Source: Verrucomicrobiota bacterium (GTDB lineage Bacteria > Verrucomicrobiota > Verrucomicrobiia > Limisphaerales > UBA9464). From it: DNA of 64,000 nt. Positions 36,012-44,878 of the stretch are shown one piece after another. The stretch spans positions 1 to 64,000 of the forward strand of contig JAFLEF010000024.1 in assembly GCA_017309115.1 (NCBI GenBank). The letters are read 5' to 3'. The notes under the pieces were generated by a model. The model had not been told where the DNA came from, did no database searches, and saw only the letters and a program-made list of their open reading frames with translations. Within the stretch, counting starts at the first letter, position 1; every line of letters begins with the position of its first letter. The position numbers and the translations under genes are program-made.

Positions 36012-36914
36012 ATGAACGTCTCGCCTTCTCACTGGTCCTGGACAATTGCCGTCCTCGTCGGCGTGTTGTCCCTAGGCTGTCTCGGCGCAGATGCCCCGGT
36101 CGCGACGAGTTCGGCGCAGAAGATCGAAGTTCAGGGTCGGCCCATGCAGTTTCAGACTCAGGGGACCGGCCGACCCACTTTGGTGATTGAGACCGGACTG
36201 GGGGAACCCGGCGTCAACAGCGGCTCCTGGAAGGCCGTCCTCGATTCGTTGTCGCGCAGCAACCGCATCTTCCAGTACGACCGAGCCGGACTCGGCGGAA
36301 GCGCGGCGCCTGCCAAAACACCCCGGACCATCCGCGATCAGGCGGAGGACCTGCACCAACTCCTAGTCCAAACAAAAGAGCCGGGACCCTTCGTTCTGGT
36401 CGGCCACTCCATGGGAGGTTTGGTGGTCCGAGGCTATGCCGCGGAGCATCCCGAGCAGGTGGCCGGAATCGTTCTGGTGGACTCTTCTCATCCCGACCAA
36501 TGGAAACGCTGGCTCGCCGCGCTGCCCCCGGAAACGCCGTCGGAGCCTCCGTCGATCCGCGGGGCGCGAAAGCATCTCACAGCAACGCTGGCTGATCCCC
36601 AGAGCAATCCCGAGAATCTCGACCTAGCCGCCAGTGCCGATCAGATCCGGGCTCTGGGAACACTGGGATCCATCCCGTTGAGAGTCGTGACGCACAGCCC
36701 GAAGTGGGTGATGGTTCCCGACCTTCCGGAGCCTGTTTCCCAGCAGATAGAACAGGACTGGCAGGATCTTCAGAAGAGTCTGCTCGCGTTGTCCACGGCG
36801 AGTCGTCAGTCGGTTGCCGCGAGTGCCGGCCACTATGTTCAAGCCGAAGACCCGGCCCTGGTGATCGCCGCCATCCAGGATCTTCTGGCGGCGCTTCCTT
36901 CGAAGTCACCGTAG
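36012..36914 (+). CDS. Alpha/beta hydrolase lipoprotein
   Basis: A 300-residue lipoprotein: signal peptide with lipobox LSLGC, Cys23. The alpha/beta hydrolase domain has an oxyanion region (VIETGLGEPGVNSGSW), nucleophile elbow GHSMGG near 131-136, and a catalytic His in AGHYVQAEDP near 280. The NRIFQYDRAGLGGS segment is common in hydrolases of this branch. Substrate is unknown. It starts a tight rightward series (25 bases to the next permease gene). A truncated paralogue of its C-terminus lies at 30921-31079. ATG 36012 is used since the frame upstream shows no coding character. Confidence 0.85.
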   Translation: MNVSPSHWSWTIAVLVGVLSLGCLGADAPVATSSAQKIEVQGRPMQFQTQGTGRPTLVIETGLGEPGVNSGSWKAVLDSLSRSNRIFQYDRAGLGGSAAPAKTPRTIRDQAEDLHQLLVQTKEPGPFVLVGHSMGGLVVRGYAAEHPEQVAGIVLVDSSHPDQWKRWLAALPPETPSEPPSIRGARKHLTATLADPQSNPENLDLAASADQIRALGTLGSIPLRVVTHSPKWVMVPDLPEPVSQQIEQDWQDLQKSLLALSTASRQSVAASAGHYVQAEDPALVIAAIQDLLAALPSKSP

Positions 36915-36939
36915 CGTTCATTCCACTCCGCATTTCCGC

Positions 36940-39267
36940 ATGAACGACCTCAAGTTTGCGCTGCGTCAGATTCTTCGACAGCCCACGCTGACGGCCGTCG
37001 CGGTGGTGTCCCTGGCGGTGGGCATCGGGCTTAACACGGCGGTCTTCAGCATCATCAACGCCGTCTTCTTTCAGACCTTGCGGGGCGTGCCGGATCCCGG
37101 CCACGTGGTGTTTGCTAATGAACGGGTCAGCCGGGAGACCTTCCGGGAACTTCGGTCATCGGTTCAGTCGCTCGCAGGATTGACCGCTTTCCAGCCGGAG
37201 ACGCTGGAAGTGGGTTGGAGGGATCAAGTGCGACGGGTGCCCATCCCAATGGTCGCCGATAACTACTTTGCCGTACTCGGAGTCCAACCCCGTCTCGGAC
37301 GATTCTTCGAAGCTCATCCCGCCACTTTGCCGGCGCCGACTGAAGTGGTTCTGGAGTACGAGTTCTGGCGACAGGAATGTCAGGCGGACCCGGCCATCAT
37401 CGGTCAATCCCTGCGACTCAATGGAACCGTGCACACGATTGTCGGCGTGGCGCCCTCGGCCTTTCATGGTCCGGGACCGGAGAGACCCCTGCTCTGGGTG
37501 CCGCTGGGAAGCCTTTCGCCGCTTCCGCCGAATATCGAAGAAGGCAAGGACCGCAACCTCCGTCTGCTCGGCCGGCTGCGAAAGGACGTTTCGTTGGAGC
37601 AGGCCCAGGCGGAATTGTCCGTCCTGCTTCAATCGATTTCCAAACGGGATGATCCTGTTTCCCAACCCCTGGTGCTCGGAATCGGCCGCGAAGTCTGGAC
37701 CGGTGGAACTTCGCTGGAGAAACAAGCGGAGTTCCTCCTGGTCACCGCCGTGCCGCTCGTGGCGGTGGGAACCTTGCTGCTGATCGCCTGCTCCAATGTC
37801 GCCAATCTTCTGCTCGCTCGGGGTGTGGCCCGCCGACGTGAGATGGCGATTCGCCTCGCCACCGGGGCCAGCCGCTGGCGAATCGTCCGTCAGCTCCTGA
37901 TGGAAGGGGCGCTGCTCGCGGCCTTGGGCGCTGGAGCCGGATTGCTGGTGTCCACTTGGACCGTGCGTTTCGTGTTCGCCACCTTCGCCAATTACTCGCG
38001 CCTGGAGGCTCCGCTGGACGGCCGGGTTCTGACCTACCTGGGCGCGCTCGCCGTCCTCAGCACCCTGCTGTTCGCGCTCGTCCCGGCTTGGGAATCCAGC
38101 CGGGCCGATGTGTCCGAGGCCTTGAAGTCAGAAGGTGCCGGCACCAGTCCCGGGCCCTCCACCAGCCGGCTGCGAAACGCCTTCCTAATCATTCAACTGG
38201 CCGGAGCCGTGGCCTTGCTCGTGATCTCTGCGACCTTTGTCCGCAGTCTTCTGCTCAGTCAGTTCGGTGAAAGCGCCCGGTTTGAGAATCAGCTGCTGGT
38301 GGCGCAGCTCCCGGAGTTGGCTGCGCCCCTGCCGGAAGCCGAACGCCGACGCGAGGTGCGCGACGCCTTGAAGTCCGTGCCCGGAGTTCTCGCGGTCACC
38401 TTCCAGACGGCCGGGCCGGCCGACCTGAAGGTGCTGCCACCGGACGGAAGTCCTCCCGCCACCAACGCGCCGGCGGTCCGGGTGACGCAGATTGATTCGG
38501 AGTTTCTCGTGGCGGTGGGACAGTCGCTTCAGATGGGACGGGAGCTTTCGGTGCCCGGTGCCAACCCGTCCCGTGAGATTCTGGTTAATCGCGCAGCCGT
38601 CAGCCGCTACTGGCCGGAGGGCTCTCCGTTGGGCCGCCAACTCCATCTGGAAACGTGGGGTGCGCTGGAGGTGGTGGGCGTGCTGGAGGATGGCGAGCCG
38701 TTGCCCAATCTCTACGCGGCCGTGCGGGACGAAACCGTTACTCCGACGGCCGTGATTCGCACCTCCGCTCCGGCGTCGGAATCGGTGGAATCGGTTCGGC
38801 GGATCCTGCGGCAGTCAGCGGTGGCGGGATCGGTGGTTCAAGTCGCTCCGTTGCGCGATCTGCGACGACAAGGACTGAAGGAAATGACTCAGGTGTCCCT
38901 GCTGTTGGGAGGCTTGGCGTTGGCGCTTGCGGCCACGGGAATCTACGGATCCATGGCGTTCACCAGCAGTCAGCGCGTTCGCGAAATGGGGATTCGAATG
39001 GCCCTCGGGGCGACCCGTGCGCAGGTCGTGGCATTGCTGGTGCGGCAGGGATTGAAAATGACGGTGGCGGGCGGCCTCCTCGGTCTGCTGCTGGCGCTCG
39101 CGGCTTTCCAACTTCTTTCTGGTCTGATTTTTGGTCAGTGGAAACTGGAACCCTCCGTGCTGGTGGCGGTCTGGGGAATCTTTGCTTTCGTGACGTTGCT
39201 CGCGAGTTGGATCCCGGCCCGCGCCGTGGGCCGTACGAATCCGCTGACTGCGCTCCGTCAGAATTAA
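36940..39267 (+). CDS. ADOP-type ABC permease (5 of 6)
   Basis: A 775-residue, two-half MacB/FtsX permease without ATPase, starting MNDLKFALRQILRQPTL. The first span is VAVVSLAVGIGLNTAVFSII; the first FtsX block has SNVANLLLARGVARRREMAIR; the second has QRVREMGIRMALGATRAQV; the C-terminus is WIPARAVGRTNPLTALRQN. The second periplasmic core is the shortest of the six copies. It sits 25 bases after a lipoprotein hydrolase gene and 25 bases before a small lipoprotein gene, so it belongs to a five-gene series with another permease at the end. Confidence 0.9.
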   Translation: MNDLKFALRQILRQPTLTAVAVVSLAVGIGLNTAVFSIINAVFFQTLRGVPDPGHVVFANERVSRETFRELRSSVQSLAGLTAFQPETLEVGWRDQVRRVPIPMVADNYFAVLGVQPRLGRFFEAHPATLPAPTEVVLEYEFWRQECQADPAIIGQSLRLNGTVHTIVGVAPSAFHGPGPERPLLWVPLGSLSPLPPNIEEGKDRNLRLLGRLRKDVSLEQAQAELSVLLQSISKRDDPVSQPLVLGIGREVWTGGTSLEKQAEFLLVTAVPLVAVGTLLLIACSNVANLLLARGVARRREMAIRLATGASRWRIVRQLLMEGALLAALGAGAGLLVSTWTVRFVFATFANYSRLEAPLDGRVLTYLGALAVLSTLLFALVPAWESSRADVSEALKSEGAGTSPGPSTSRLRNAFLIIQLAGAVALLVISATFVRSLLLSQFGESARFENQLLVAQLPELAAPLPEAERRREVRDALKSVPGVLAVTFQTAGPADLKVLPPDGSPPATNAPAVRVTQIDSEFLVAVGQSLQMGRELSVPGANPSREILVNRAAVSRYWPEGSPLGRQLHLETWGALEVVGVLEDGEPLPNLYAAVRDETVTPTAVIRTSAPASESVESVRRILRQSAVAGSVVQVAPLRDLRRQGLKEMTQVSLLLGGLALALAATGIYGSMAFTSSQRVREMGIRMALGATRAQVVALLVRQGLKMTVAGGLLGLLLALAAFQLLSGLIFGQWKLEPSVLVAVWGIFAFVTLLASWIPARAVGRTNPLTALRQN

Positions 39268-39292
39268 ACTCCGCCCACGATCCCGTCCTCCT

Positions 39293-39640
39293 ATGAACTC
39301 GTCGTTCCTTCAACGAATCTTGATCGCCCCCCGTTCCTATCTACTCGCTGCGCTGGTGGCGTTCGGCGCCGTGGGCTGTCGACCCGGCAAATCAGTTTCA
39401 TTCGAGGCGGCCGGCCATTCGGTCTCGGCCTCGATCCGAGGGGACCACGCCTTGGAAACCACTCCCGATCGCGCGGTGCTTCAGGGCACCTTCGGCCGGG
39501 TGACGATCGAACGCAGCCGAGTGCAGGTGGACGACGGCCAATGGGTCAATATCCCGGCCGACACCTCCATTCGCCTCGAGGCTTCGCCGCGCAAGATCTG
39601 GCTCGCCGCCGGGAACGTAACGACCAGCCGGTCCCGCTAA
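39293..39640 (+). CDS. Small lipoprotein, unknown function
   Basis: A 115-residue protein with a signal peptide and lipobox FGAVGC, Cys29. The mature part of about 86 residues is predicted beta-rich (SVSASIRGD, GRVTIERSRVQVDDGQW) and ends in a Ser/Arg tail. I do not recognise a family. It is placed between a permease and a beta-propeller gene with 25- and 29-base gaps, so it is likely a periplasmic partner of that operon. Confidence 0.7.
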   Translation: MNSSFLQRILIAPRSYLLAALVAFGAVGCRPGKSVSFEAAGHSVSASIRGDHALETTPDRAVLQGTFGRVTIERSRVQVDDGQWVNIPADTSIRLEASPRKIWLAAGNVTTSRSR

Positions 39641-39669
39641 CGAACTTCTCCTAATTTCGACTGACCCCC

Positions 39670-40974
39670 GTGCTGACTTCCCCTCCATGGCCTAAGTCCG
39701 GAGAGATTCCTGGGGTCTACAGAGTGCCCCGGGGACGGTCGTCGTTGGCCATGCTTACCGGGATGGGCCTGGTGGCTGGGAGTCTGCTGTTGGTCACCGG
39801 GGCGACGACCACGAATTCTGCGCCGGAATGGAATCAATGGTTGGGTGGCTCGGGCCGGCAACTCACGGTGCCGAACATTCCAGCCAAGTCCACTGCCCCA
39901 GAGATTCAGGAGCGGTGGCGGCGGTCCTTAGGTAGCGGATTTGCCGGCATTTCCATCTGGGGTGACCAGGCCGTGACGGCGATGACGGACGGCAAGCAGG
40001 ACGTGGCCGTGCTGTTGGACACGGCGACCGGCGCCGAACGGTGGCGGTTTCCTCTGGACCGTACTCGGAAACGAGCGGAGGGCGTCCCGCTGGGCCCGCT
40101 GTCCACACCTGCCCTCGACGGAGAGGCCTGCTATGTCCAGGGCTTGGACGGGCGGTTTGTCTGCCTGGGTCGAGCCGCGGGTGACGTTCGCTGGGAAGTG
40201 AATTTGAAGCGCGCCTTCCAAGCGCACGAGCCGGGGTATGGTTTTGCCAGCTCGCCTCTGCTGACGGAGGACTTGGTGATTCTGCTGCCAGCCGGATCGT
40301 CGTCCTCCGCCATCGTGGCGTTGAATCGAGCGACGGGAACCCTGCGCTGGCGTGCTTCCTTGGGCACCTCGACGGAATACGCCTCGGCTACACTCGCCGG
40401 GCTTCCTGGTGCCGCCCAGGTGGTGGCCCAGTTGGGTGAGAAACTGGTGGGCGTTTCCGCGGCCGACGGAAGGGTGCTCTGGGAAATCAAGGAAGCGGGT
40501 GGCGGGCTGTGGACTCCCTCGGTGCTCAACTCCGGGGAGGTGTTTTTTCCGGGAAGTGGTCGGACCCTTCTCGCCGATCTTTCGTCGGCGCCGCCGCGGC
40601 AGGTCTGGAGCAGCCCAGTGTTTGAGGGCGTGATGGGTCCAGTGGTGGAGCTCCACGGTCAGCTGATTGGCTATCATCAGCGCCGGCTGACGGGATTGGA
40701 TGTGGCGACCGGAAACCAGCTTTGGCAACGGGCCGAGGAATCCGACGGCCAGCTGCTCTCGTATGGCCCGTGGTTGATTCACTTCCATGACCGAACTGGA
40801 ATCTTGGAGATTTGCTCGGTGGATCGGACTGGATTGAAAGTTTGCGGGCGCCAATCGGTTTGCCATCCCACGCGATCCGAGACCCCACTCACGTTTTCCC
40901 AGGGCGTTCTGTATCTTCGACTGCCCGAGGAATTGGTGGCCCTGAAGCTTGATCCTTTGGTTGGCACGAATTGA
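39670..40974 (+). CDS. PQQ-like beta-propeller protein
   Basis: A 434-residue exported protein built of repeated beta-propeller blades of the PQQ/BamB-like type: repeated patterns such as LLDTATGAERWRFPL, GLDGRFVCLGRAAGDVRWEV, ALNRATGTLRWRA and GLDVATGNQLWQR show a Trp docking signature. A hydrophobic segment at about 29-50 (LTGMGLVAGSLLLVTGA) should export or anchor it. GTG 39670 gives a basic N-region; ATG 39751 is an alternative. No lipobox is seen, and quinoprotein catalytic residues cannot be verified, so a scaffold or binding role is as likely as an enzyme. It is the fourth gene of the five-gene series. Confidence 0.75.
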   Translation: MLTSPPWPKSGEIPGVYRVPRGRSSLAMLTGMGLVAGSLLLVTGATTTNSAPEWNQWLGGSGRQLTVPNIPAKSTAPEIQERWRRSLGSGFAGISIWGDQAVTAMTDGKQDVAVLLDTATGAERWRFPLDRTRKRAEGVPLGPLSTPALDGEACYVQGLDGRFVCLGRAAGDVRWEVNLKRAFQAHEPGYGFASSPLLTEDLVILLPAGSSSSAIVALNRATGTLRWRASLGTSTEYASATLAGLPGAAQVVAQLGEKLVGVSAADGRVLWEIKEAGGGLWTPSVLNSGEVFFPGSGRTLLADLSSAPPRQVWSSPVFEGVMGPVVELHGQLIGYHQRRLTGLDVATGNQLWQRAEESDGQLLSYGPWLIHFHDRTGILEICSVDRTGLKVCGRQSVCHPTRSETPLTFSQGVLYLRLPEELVALKLDPLVGTN

Positions 40975-40998
40975 ACCGTTGAGCCCGCAACCTCAGTC

Positions 40999-43401
40999 AT
41001 GAACTTTTGGAGAATTCTGCTGCGACGATTGGGACGACATCCCGGATTCACTGCGGTGGCGGTTCTGACGCTGGCCCTGGGCATTGGCACGAACACCGCG
41101 GTGTTCACCGTGGCCCACACCCTTCTGCTCAAGCCGCTGCCGTGGCCGGAATCCGAACGGGTGGTCAATCTTTGGGAAAGCAATGCCAGCAAAGGTGCGG
41201 CGCAGGCTCCGATGGCGGCCGCGCAGTTCCTCGACCTTCAGCAAGAATCCCGGAGCTTTAGCGCCCTGGCGGCGTGGTCTCCGGCGGCGGTGAATCTGGC
41301 GGCCGGAGAGGCTCCGCCGGAACGGTATCCGGGCGCTCTGGTCACCGAAGACTTCTTCCGCGTCGTCGCCACTCCACCCGCCCTCGGACGGGGGTTTGCT
41401 TCGGATCAATTCGTTGCGGGCAAGGATGCCGTGGTGTTGATCGGCCATGCGGTGTGGCAGGGTCGGTTCGGAGGGGATCCGGGAATCATCGGGCGAACGC
41501 TACAGATCAATGGGCGCTCTCGCACGGTGGTGGGCATTCTCCCGGCCGGATTCGACTGGCCGGCCAAGGCTCAGTTTTGGGTGCCGAAGGTGTTCAGCGC
41601 CCAGGAAACGGAGGATCGGGACTTCAAGGCCCAACGCGTTCTGGCCCGGCTGGCCGACGGAGTCAGTCTGGAGTCGGCCCGTGCGGAGACGGCCACCCGG
41701 TTTGCCGCCCTGGTCCGTGAGCATCCGGATGTGCTGACCGGCTGGAGTGTTCGGGTGAATCCGGTTCTCGAGGATCTGGCGGGTCCGCTTCGTCCGGCGT
41801 TCAACCTCCTGCTGGCAGCCGTGGCCCTCGTGCTGCTGATGGCCTGCATCAACGTCGCGAGTCTGTTGCTGGCCCGGGGCGCGGCGTCCTCTGGGGAACT
41901 GTCATTGCGGCTGGCGTTGGGCGCGTCGCGCGGAGCGGTGATTCGGGAGATGCTGACCGAGAGTGGCGTGTTGGCGGTGCTGGGTGGATTGGGCGGCGTG
42001 TGGCTGGCCCAGGTGTTGGTGGGCGTTTTGGTGGCCGTGGCACCGGCTGGGCTGCCGCGGATGGATCAGGTGAAGGTGGACGAATGGGCCTTGGGATTCA
42101 CCGTGGCTCTCTGCGCTTTAACTACGTTGATCGCGGGCGGACTTCCCGCCTGGCACTTGTCCCACGCGGACCCGATGGACGCGTTACGCGCCGGTGGGAA
42201 TCGCGCCACAGAGGGAGCCAGCCGCTGGCGTCGAGGCCTGGTGATCTTCCAGATTGCTGCGGCCGTGGTGGTGTTGGTCGGCGCGGGATTGTTGCTGCGC
42301 AGTTTGGATCGCGTTCTGCGCCGCGACCTTGGCTTTCAACCCGAGCGGTTGGTGACGGCCCGCTTGGAATTGCCGCCGATTCGCTACTCCAGCGACGGCC
42401 AGCGAAACCAGTTTGCCGACGAAGTCCTCCGACGACTGACGGCCGTGCCCGGTCTGGAAGCCGCGGCGTTTGCCACGGCCCTTCCGCTTCAGGGGTGGCC
42501 ACAGTACATCTTCCGGCTGGAGGAGAATCCGGGAATCAAAGTCAGCGACGCGCCGACCACGGGTTACACCGGGGTAAGCCCGAGCTACTTCACCACCTTG
42601 GGCATGCGGGTTCTGGGAGGGCGCGGGTTTTCCGAAGCGGATCGGGAGGGCGCGCCGGCCGTGTGCATGGTCAACGAGGCCTTTGCTCGGCGCCATTTTG
42701 GGTCGCGGAATCCGCTGGGTCAGCGGTTGGAGGTGGGCTTCAGCGAACCGCCGCAGTGGATGGAGATCGTGGGCGTCGTGAACGACACCACCAACGAGGC
42801 CCTGGAAGGCGACGTGCGCGAACAGGTTTTTGTGCCGCTGCGTCAGCAACCGGAATTCCTGACCGCGAATCCGGCGCTCAGCCTGATGGTGCGTCAGAAC
42901 GGAGCGGGGTTCGAAGGAATTCGCGAAGCGGTATGGGCCGTCGACCGCGATCAACCGGTGCATTTGCTCCAGCCTATGACGCAGATCCTGGCCCAAGCTT
43001 CGGCCCAACGGCGCTTCACGGTCACCGTGCTGGCGGTCTTTGCCGGCCTGGCCTTGCTGTTGGCGGCGGTGGGCTTGTACGGCGTGATGAGTGGCAACGT
43101 CGTGGCCCGGACTCGGGAGCTGGGAATCCGGGTGGCCCTGGGAGCCAGCCGGGGCCAGCTCCTGGGACTGATCCTGGGGCAAGGTGCGCGGGCCTTGGCC
43201 CTGGGACTCCTGGGCGGCTGGCTGGGAGCCTGGGCGTTGTCGGGCTGGCTGCGGGGGTTGTTGTATCAAACCGCGCCGGTGGATGGCTGGACCTACTTGG
43301 CGGTGGCGGTGGTCCTTTCGGGGGTGGGCTTGATCGCCTGTTGGATCCCCGCCCGCCGCGCCTCCCGGGTGGATCCTCTGGTGGCCCTGCGGAATGAATA
43401 G
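40999..43401 (+). CDS. ADOP-type ABC permease (6 of 6)
   Basis: An 800-residue two-half MacB/FtsX permease without ATPase, starting MNFWRILLRRLGRHPGF. Spans and domains follow the same order as in the other copies; the first FtsX block has INVASLLLARGAASSGELSLR, the second RTRELGIRVALGASRGQLL, and the C-terminus ACWIPARRASRVDPLVALRNE-like sequence close to copies 1 and 2. It follows the beta-propeller gene by 24 bases and ends the series. The 422 bases after it are repeats. Confidence 0.9.
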   Translation: MNFWRILLRRLGRHPGFTAVAVLTLALGIGTNTAVFTVAHTLLLKPLPWPESERVVNLWESNASKGAAQAPMAAAQFLDLQQESRSFSALAAWSPAAVNLAAGEAPPERYPGALVTEDFFRVVATPPALGRGFASDQFVAGKDAVVLIGHAVWQGRFGGDPGIIGRTLQINGRSRTVVGILPAGFDWPAKAQFWVPKVFSAQETEDRDFKAQRVLARLADGVSLESARAETATRFAALVREHPDVLTGWSVRVNPVLEDLAGPLRPAFNLLLAAVALVLLMACINVASLLLARGAASSGELSLRLALGASRGAVIREMLTESGVLAVLGGLGGVWLAQVLVGVLVAVAPAGLPRMDQVKVDEWALGFTVALCALTTLIAGGLPAWHLSHADPMDALRAGGNRATEGASRWRRGLVIFQIAAAVVVLVGAGLLLRSLDRVLRRDLGFQPERLVTARLELPPIRYSSDGQRNQFADEVLRRLTAVPGLEAAAFATALPLQGWPQYIFRLEENPGIKVSDAPTTGYTGVSPSYFTTLGMRVLGGRGFSEADREGAPAVCMVNEAFARRHFGSRNPLGQRLEVGFSEPPQWMEIVGVVNDTTNEALEGDVREQVFVPLRQQPEFLTANPALSLMVRQNGAGFEGIREAVWAVDRDQPVHLLQPMTQILAQASAQRRFTVTVLAVFAGLALLLAAVGLYGVMSGNVVARTRELGIRVALGASRGQLLGLILGQGARALALGLLGGWLGAWALSGWLRGLLYQTAPVDGWTYLAVAVVLSGVGLIACWIPARRASRVDPLVALRNE

Positions 43402-43465
43402 CCGTAGACGGTAGAGGGAGAAGGCTCCCGTGGAGGCGCAGAGGCGCGGAGAAAGGCAGGGTATA

Positions 43466-43619
43466 ACCGCAGATTGGCGCAGATTTCCGCAGATTTCTGG
43501 GAGGCCGAAAACTCGACTCAACTCATACCGGGAATCGATTTCTACAGCTCTGACCAACCCACCTTGATCTGGTCCAACTCCCTTCCCGAAATCTGTGTTA
43601 ATCGGCGTTAATCTGCGGT
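43466..43619. repeat. Inverted repeat with CGCAGATT units
   Basis: The left arm, 43466-43497, contains three CGCAGATT units spaced 10-11 bases. The right arm, 43588-43619, is its inverse with about eight mismatches in 32. A 90-base loop separates them. Spacing near one helical turn could matter for protein binding. Confidence 0.7.
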
Positions 43620-43755
43620 TCATCCCATCCCCACCGATTCCAACCCCGGAGCAATGGAGTTCCAGGTAATCTGTAGGAACGCTTCGCCCTGGGTCGCTAT
43701 CGCTCACCTGTGTCCCCTCCTGTTTTCCTGAGTTCCAGATTCACTCGTTTCCCCA

Positions 43756-43787
43756 CTCCGCGAACTCCGCGTCCTCCGCGGGAGACC
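43756..43787. repeat. 32-bp dispersed repeat, inverse copy
   Basis: Exact reverse complement of 28755-28786. Confidence 0.85.
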
Positions 43788-43823
43788 TCCTCCCAATTCC
43801 CCATCGCTGGGAATCCTGGTTCG

Positions 43824-44741
43824 CTAAACTCCCGCTTCCATTTGCTTACGGATGTGTGGGATTCGAGGCCGTATCAGTTCCAGCCAGGCCGAGACCGTCG
43901 GTGAAACTTCACCCTTTTGTCGCACGAGCACGAGGTCAATGGGAGGTGACCCGGGATGCACCGGCAAGAAGACCACGCCGGGTTGGCGAAAGCTCCGCAC
44001 ACAGCCGGGAACGAGCGAAACCCCGATACCGGCGGCCACCGCCATCAGCACCGTCTGCATCATCGGCGGCTCGCTGACGAGGCGGGGCGTGAAGCCCGCT
44101 TTCGCGCAAAGCTGGATCATCGAATCCACCAGCTCCGGGGCCTCACTGCGCTTGAACAAGACGAAGTCCTCCTGGGCGAACTTTCCCAGTACTCCCTGCT
44201 TTGCCTTCGCGAGGGAATGCGATTGCGGCAGCGCGAGCATCAGTCGGTCGCGGTAGATGCGTTCCTGCTCAAAATTCTTCTCCTGTTCCTGGCTGAGCGG
44301 ACGCGTGAAGCCCACATCGATCTTCGCCCGCGTGAACGCCTGCAATTGCTGCTCAGGAGTCATCTCAAACAGATGCACCCGCACAGCGGGAAACCTTCGA
44401 CGATACTCCTGGATGAGTTCGGACAGGAAACCCGCCACCGCAGAGCTGAAGCTGCCGATGGCGAGTGAACCGGTTTCACCGCGTGCGGCGCGACGGGCAA
44501 CCTGTTTCGCAAGTTCAGCGTGGGCGAGGATCTCTTTTGCCTCGCGCAGAAACGCATGACCAGCCGCAGTCAGCTTGACGCTGCGCCTAGTGCGCAGCAG
44601 GAGCGCCACGCCGAGTTCATTCTCCAGTGATTTGATCTGCTGGCTGATGGCGGGCTGTGCCACGTGAAGCTCCTCAGCGGCGCGCGTGAAGTTCTGTCGC
44701 TCTGCCACGGCTACAAAATAGCGGAGGTAGCGCAATTCCAT
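43824..44741 (-). CDS. LysR-family transcriptional regulator
   Basis: A 305-residue regulator. ATG 44741 gives MELRYLRYFVAVAERQNFTRAAEELHVAQPAISQQIKSLE, the classic LysR helix-turn-helix start, with GAGGAG directly before it. An effector-binding domain (type 2 periplasmic-binding fold) fills residues 90-295, with LMLALPQSHSLAK and VAAGIGVSLVPG typical of the family. It is divergent from an AhpD-like gene with 137 bases between the starts, so that gene is the most likely target. The inducer is unknown; relatives of this kind respond to aromatic acids or oxidative compounds, which is only a hint. Confidence 0.93.
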   Translation of the reverse strand: MELRYLRYFVAVAERQNFTRAAEELHVAQPAISQQIKSLENELGVALLLRTRRSVKLTAAGHAFLREAKEILAHAELAKQVARRAARGETGSLAIGSFSSAVAGFLSELIQEYRRRFPAVRVHLFEMTPEQQLQAFTRAKIDVGFTRPLSQEQEKNFEQERIYRDRLMLALPQSHSLAKAKQGVLGKFAQEDFVLFKRSEAPELVDSMIQLCAKAGFTPRLVSEPPMMQTVLMAVAAGIGVSLVPGCVRSFRQPGVVFLPVHPGSPPIDLVLVRQKGEVSPTVSAWLELIRPRIPHIRKQMEAGV

Positions 44742-44878
44742 CTCCTCGAAGAGTAATCGCTTCGCCTTATCACTGCGAGAGGAAGATGCGATTTCAGCAA
44801 TCAATGGTCACTGGCTAGTTTCACCTCGTCGCCGGAGAAACCGGAGCGACAAGAGAAACAAGACAACGGCAGCAAAAC

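Larger units (their letters stand above)
43402..43823. other. Repeat island without genes
   Basis: No gene is visible. Contents: a short GGAGGCGCAGAGGCGCGG motif near 43430, a 32-bp inverted repeat pair (43466-43497 and 43588-43619), a TTCCTGAGTTCCAGATTCA motif near 43724 that resembles one at about 52675, and the 32-bp element at 43756-43787. It ends just before the LysR-type gene. Confidence 0.7.

Noticed and set aside
42184-43707. 507-codon - strand frame across the last permease and repeat island
   Set aside because: Opposite strand of a recognised gene and low-complexity repeats; no recognisable domain.
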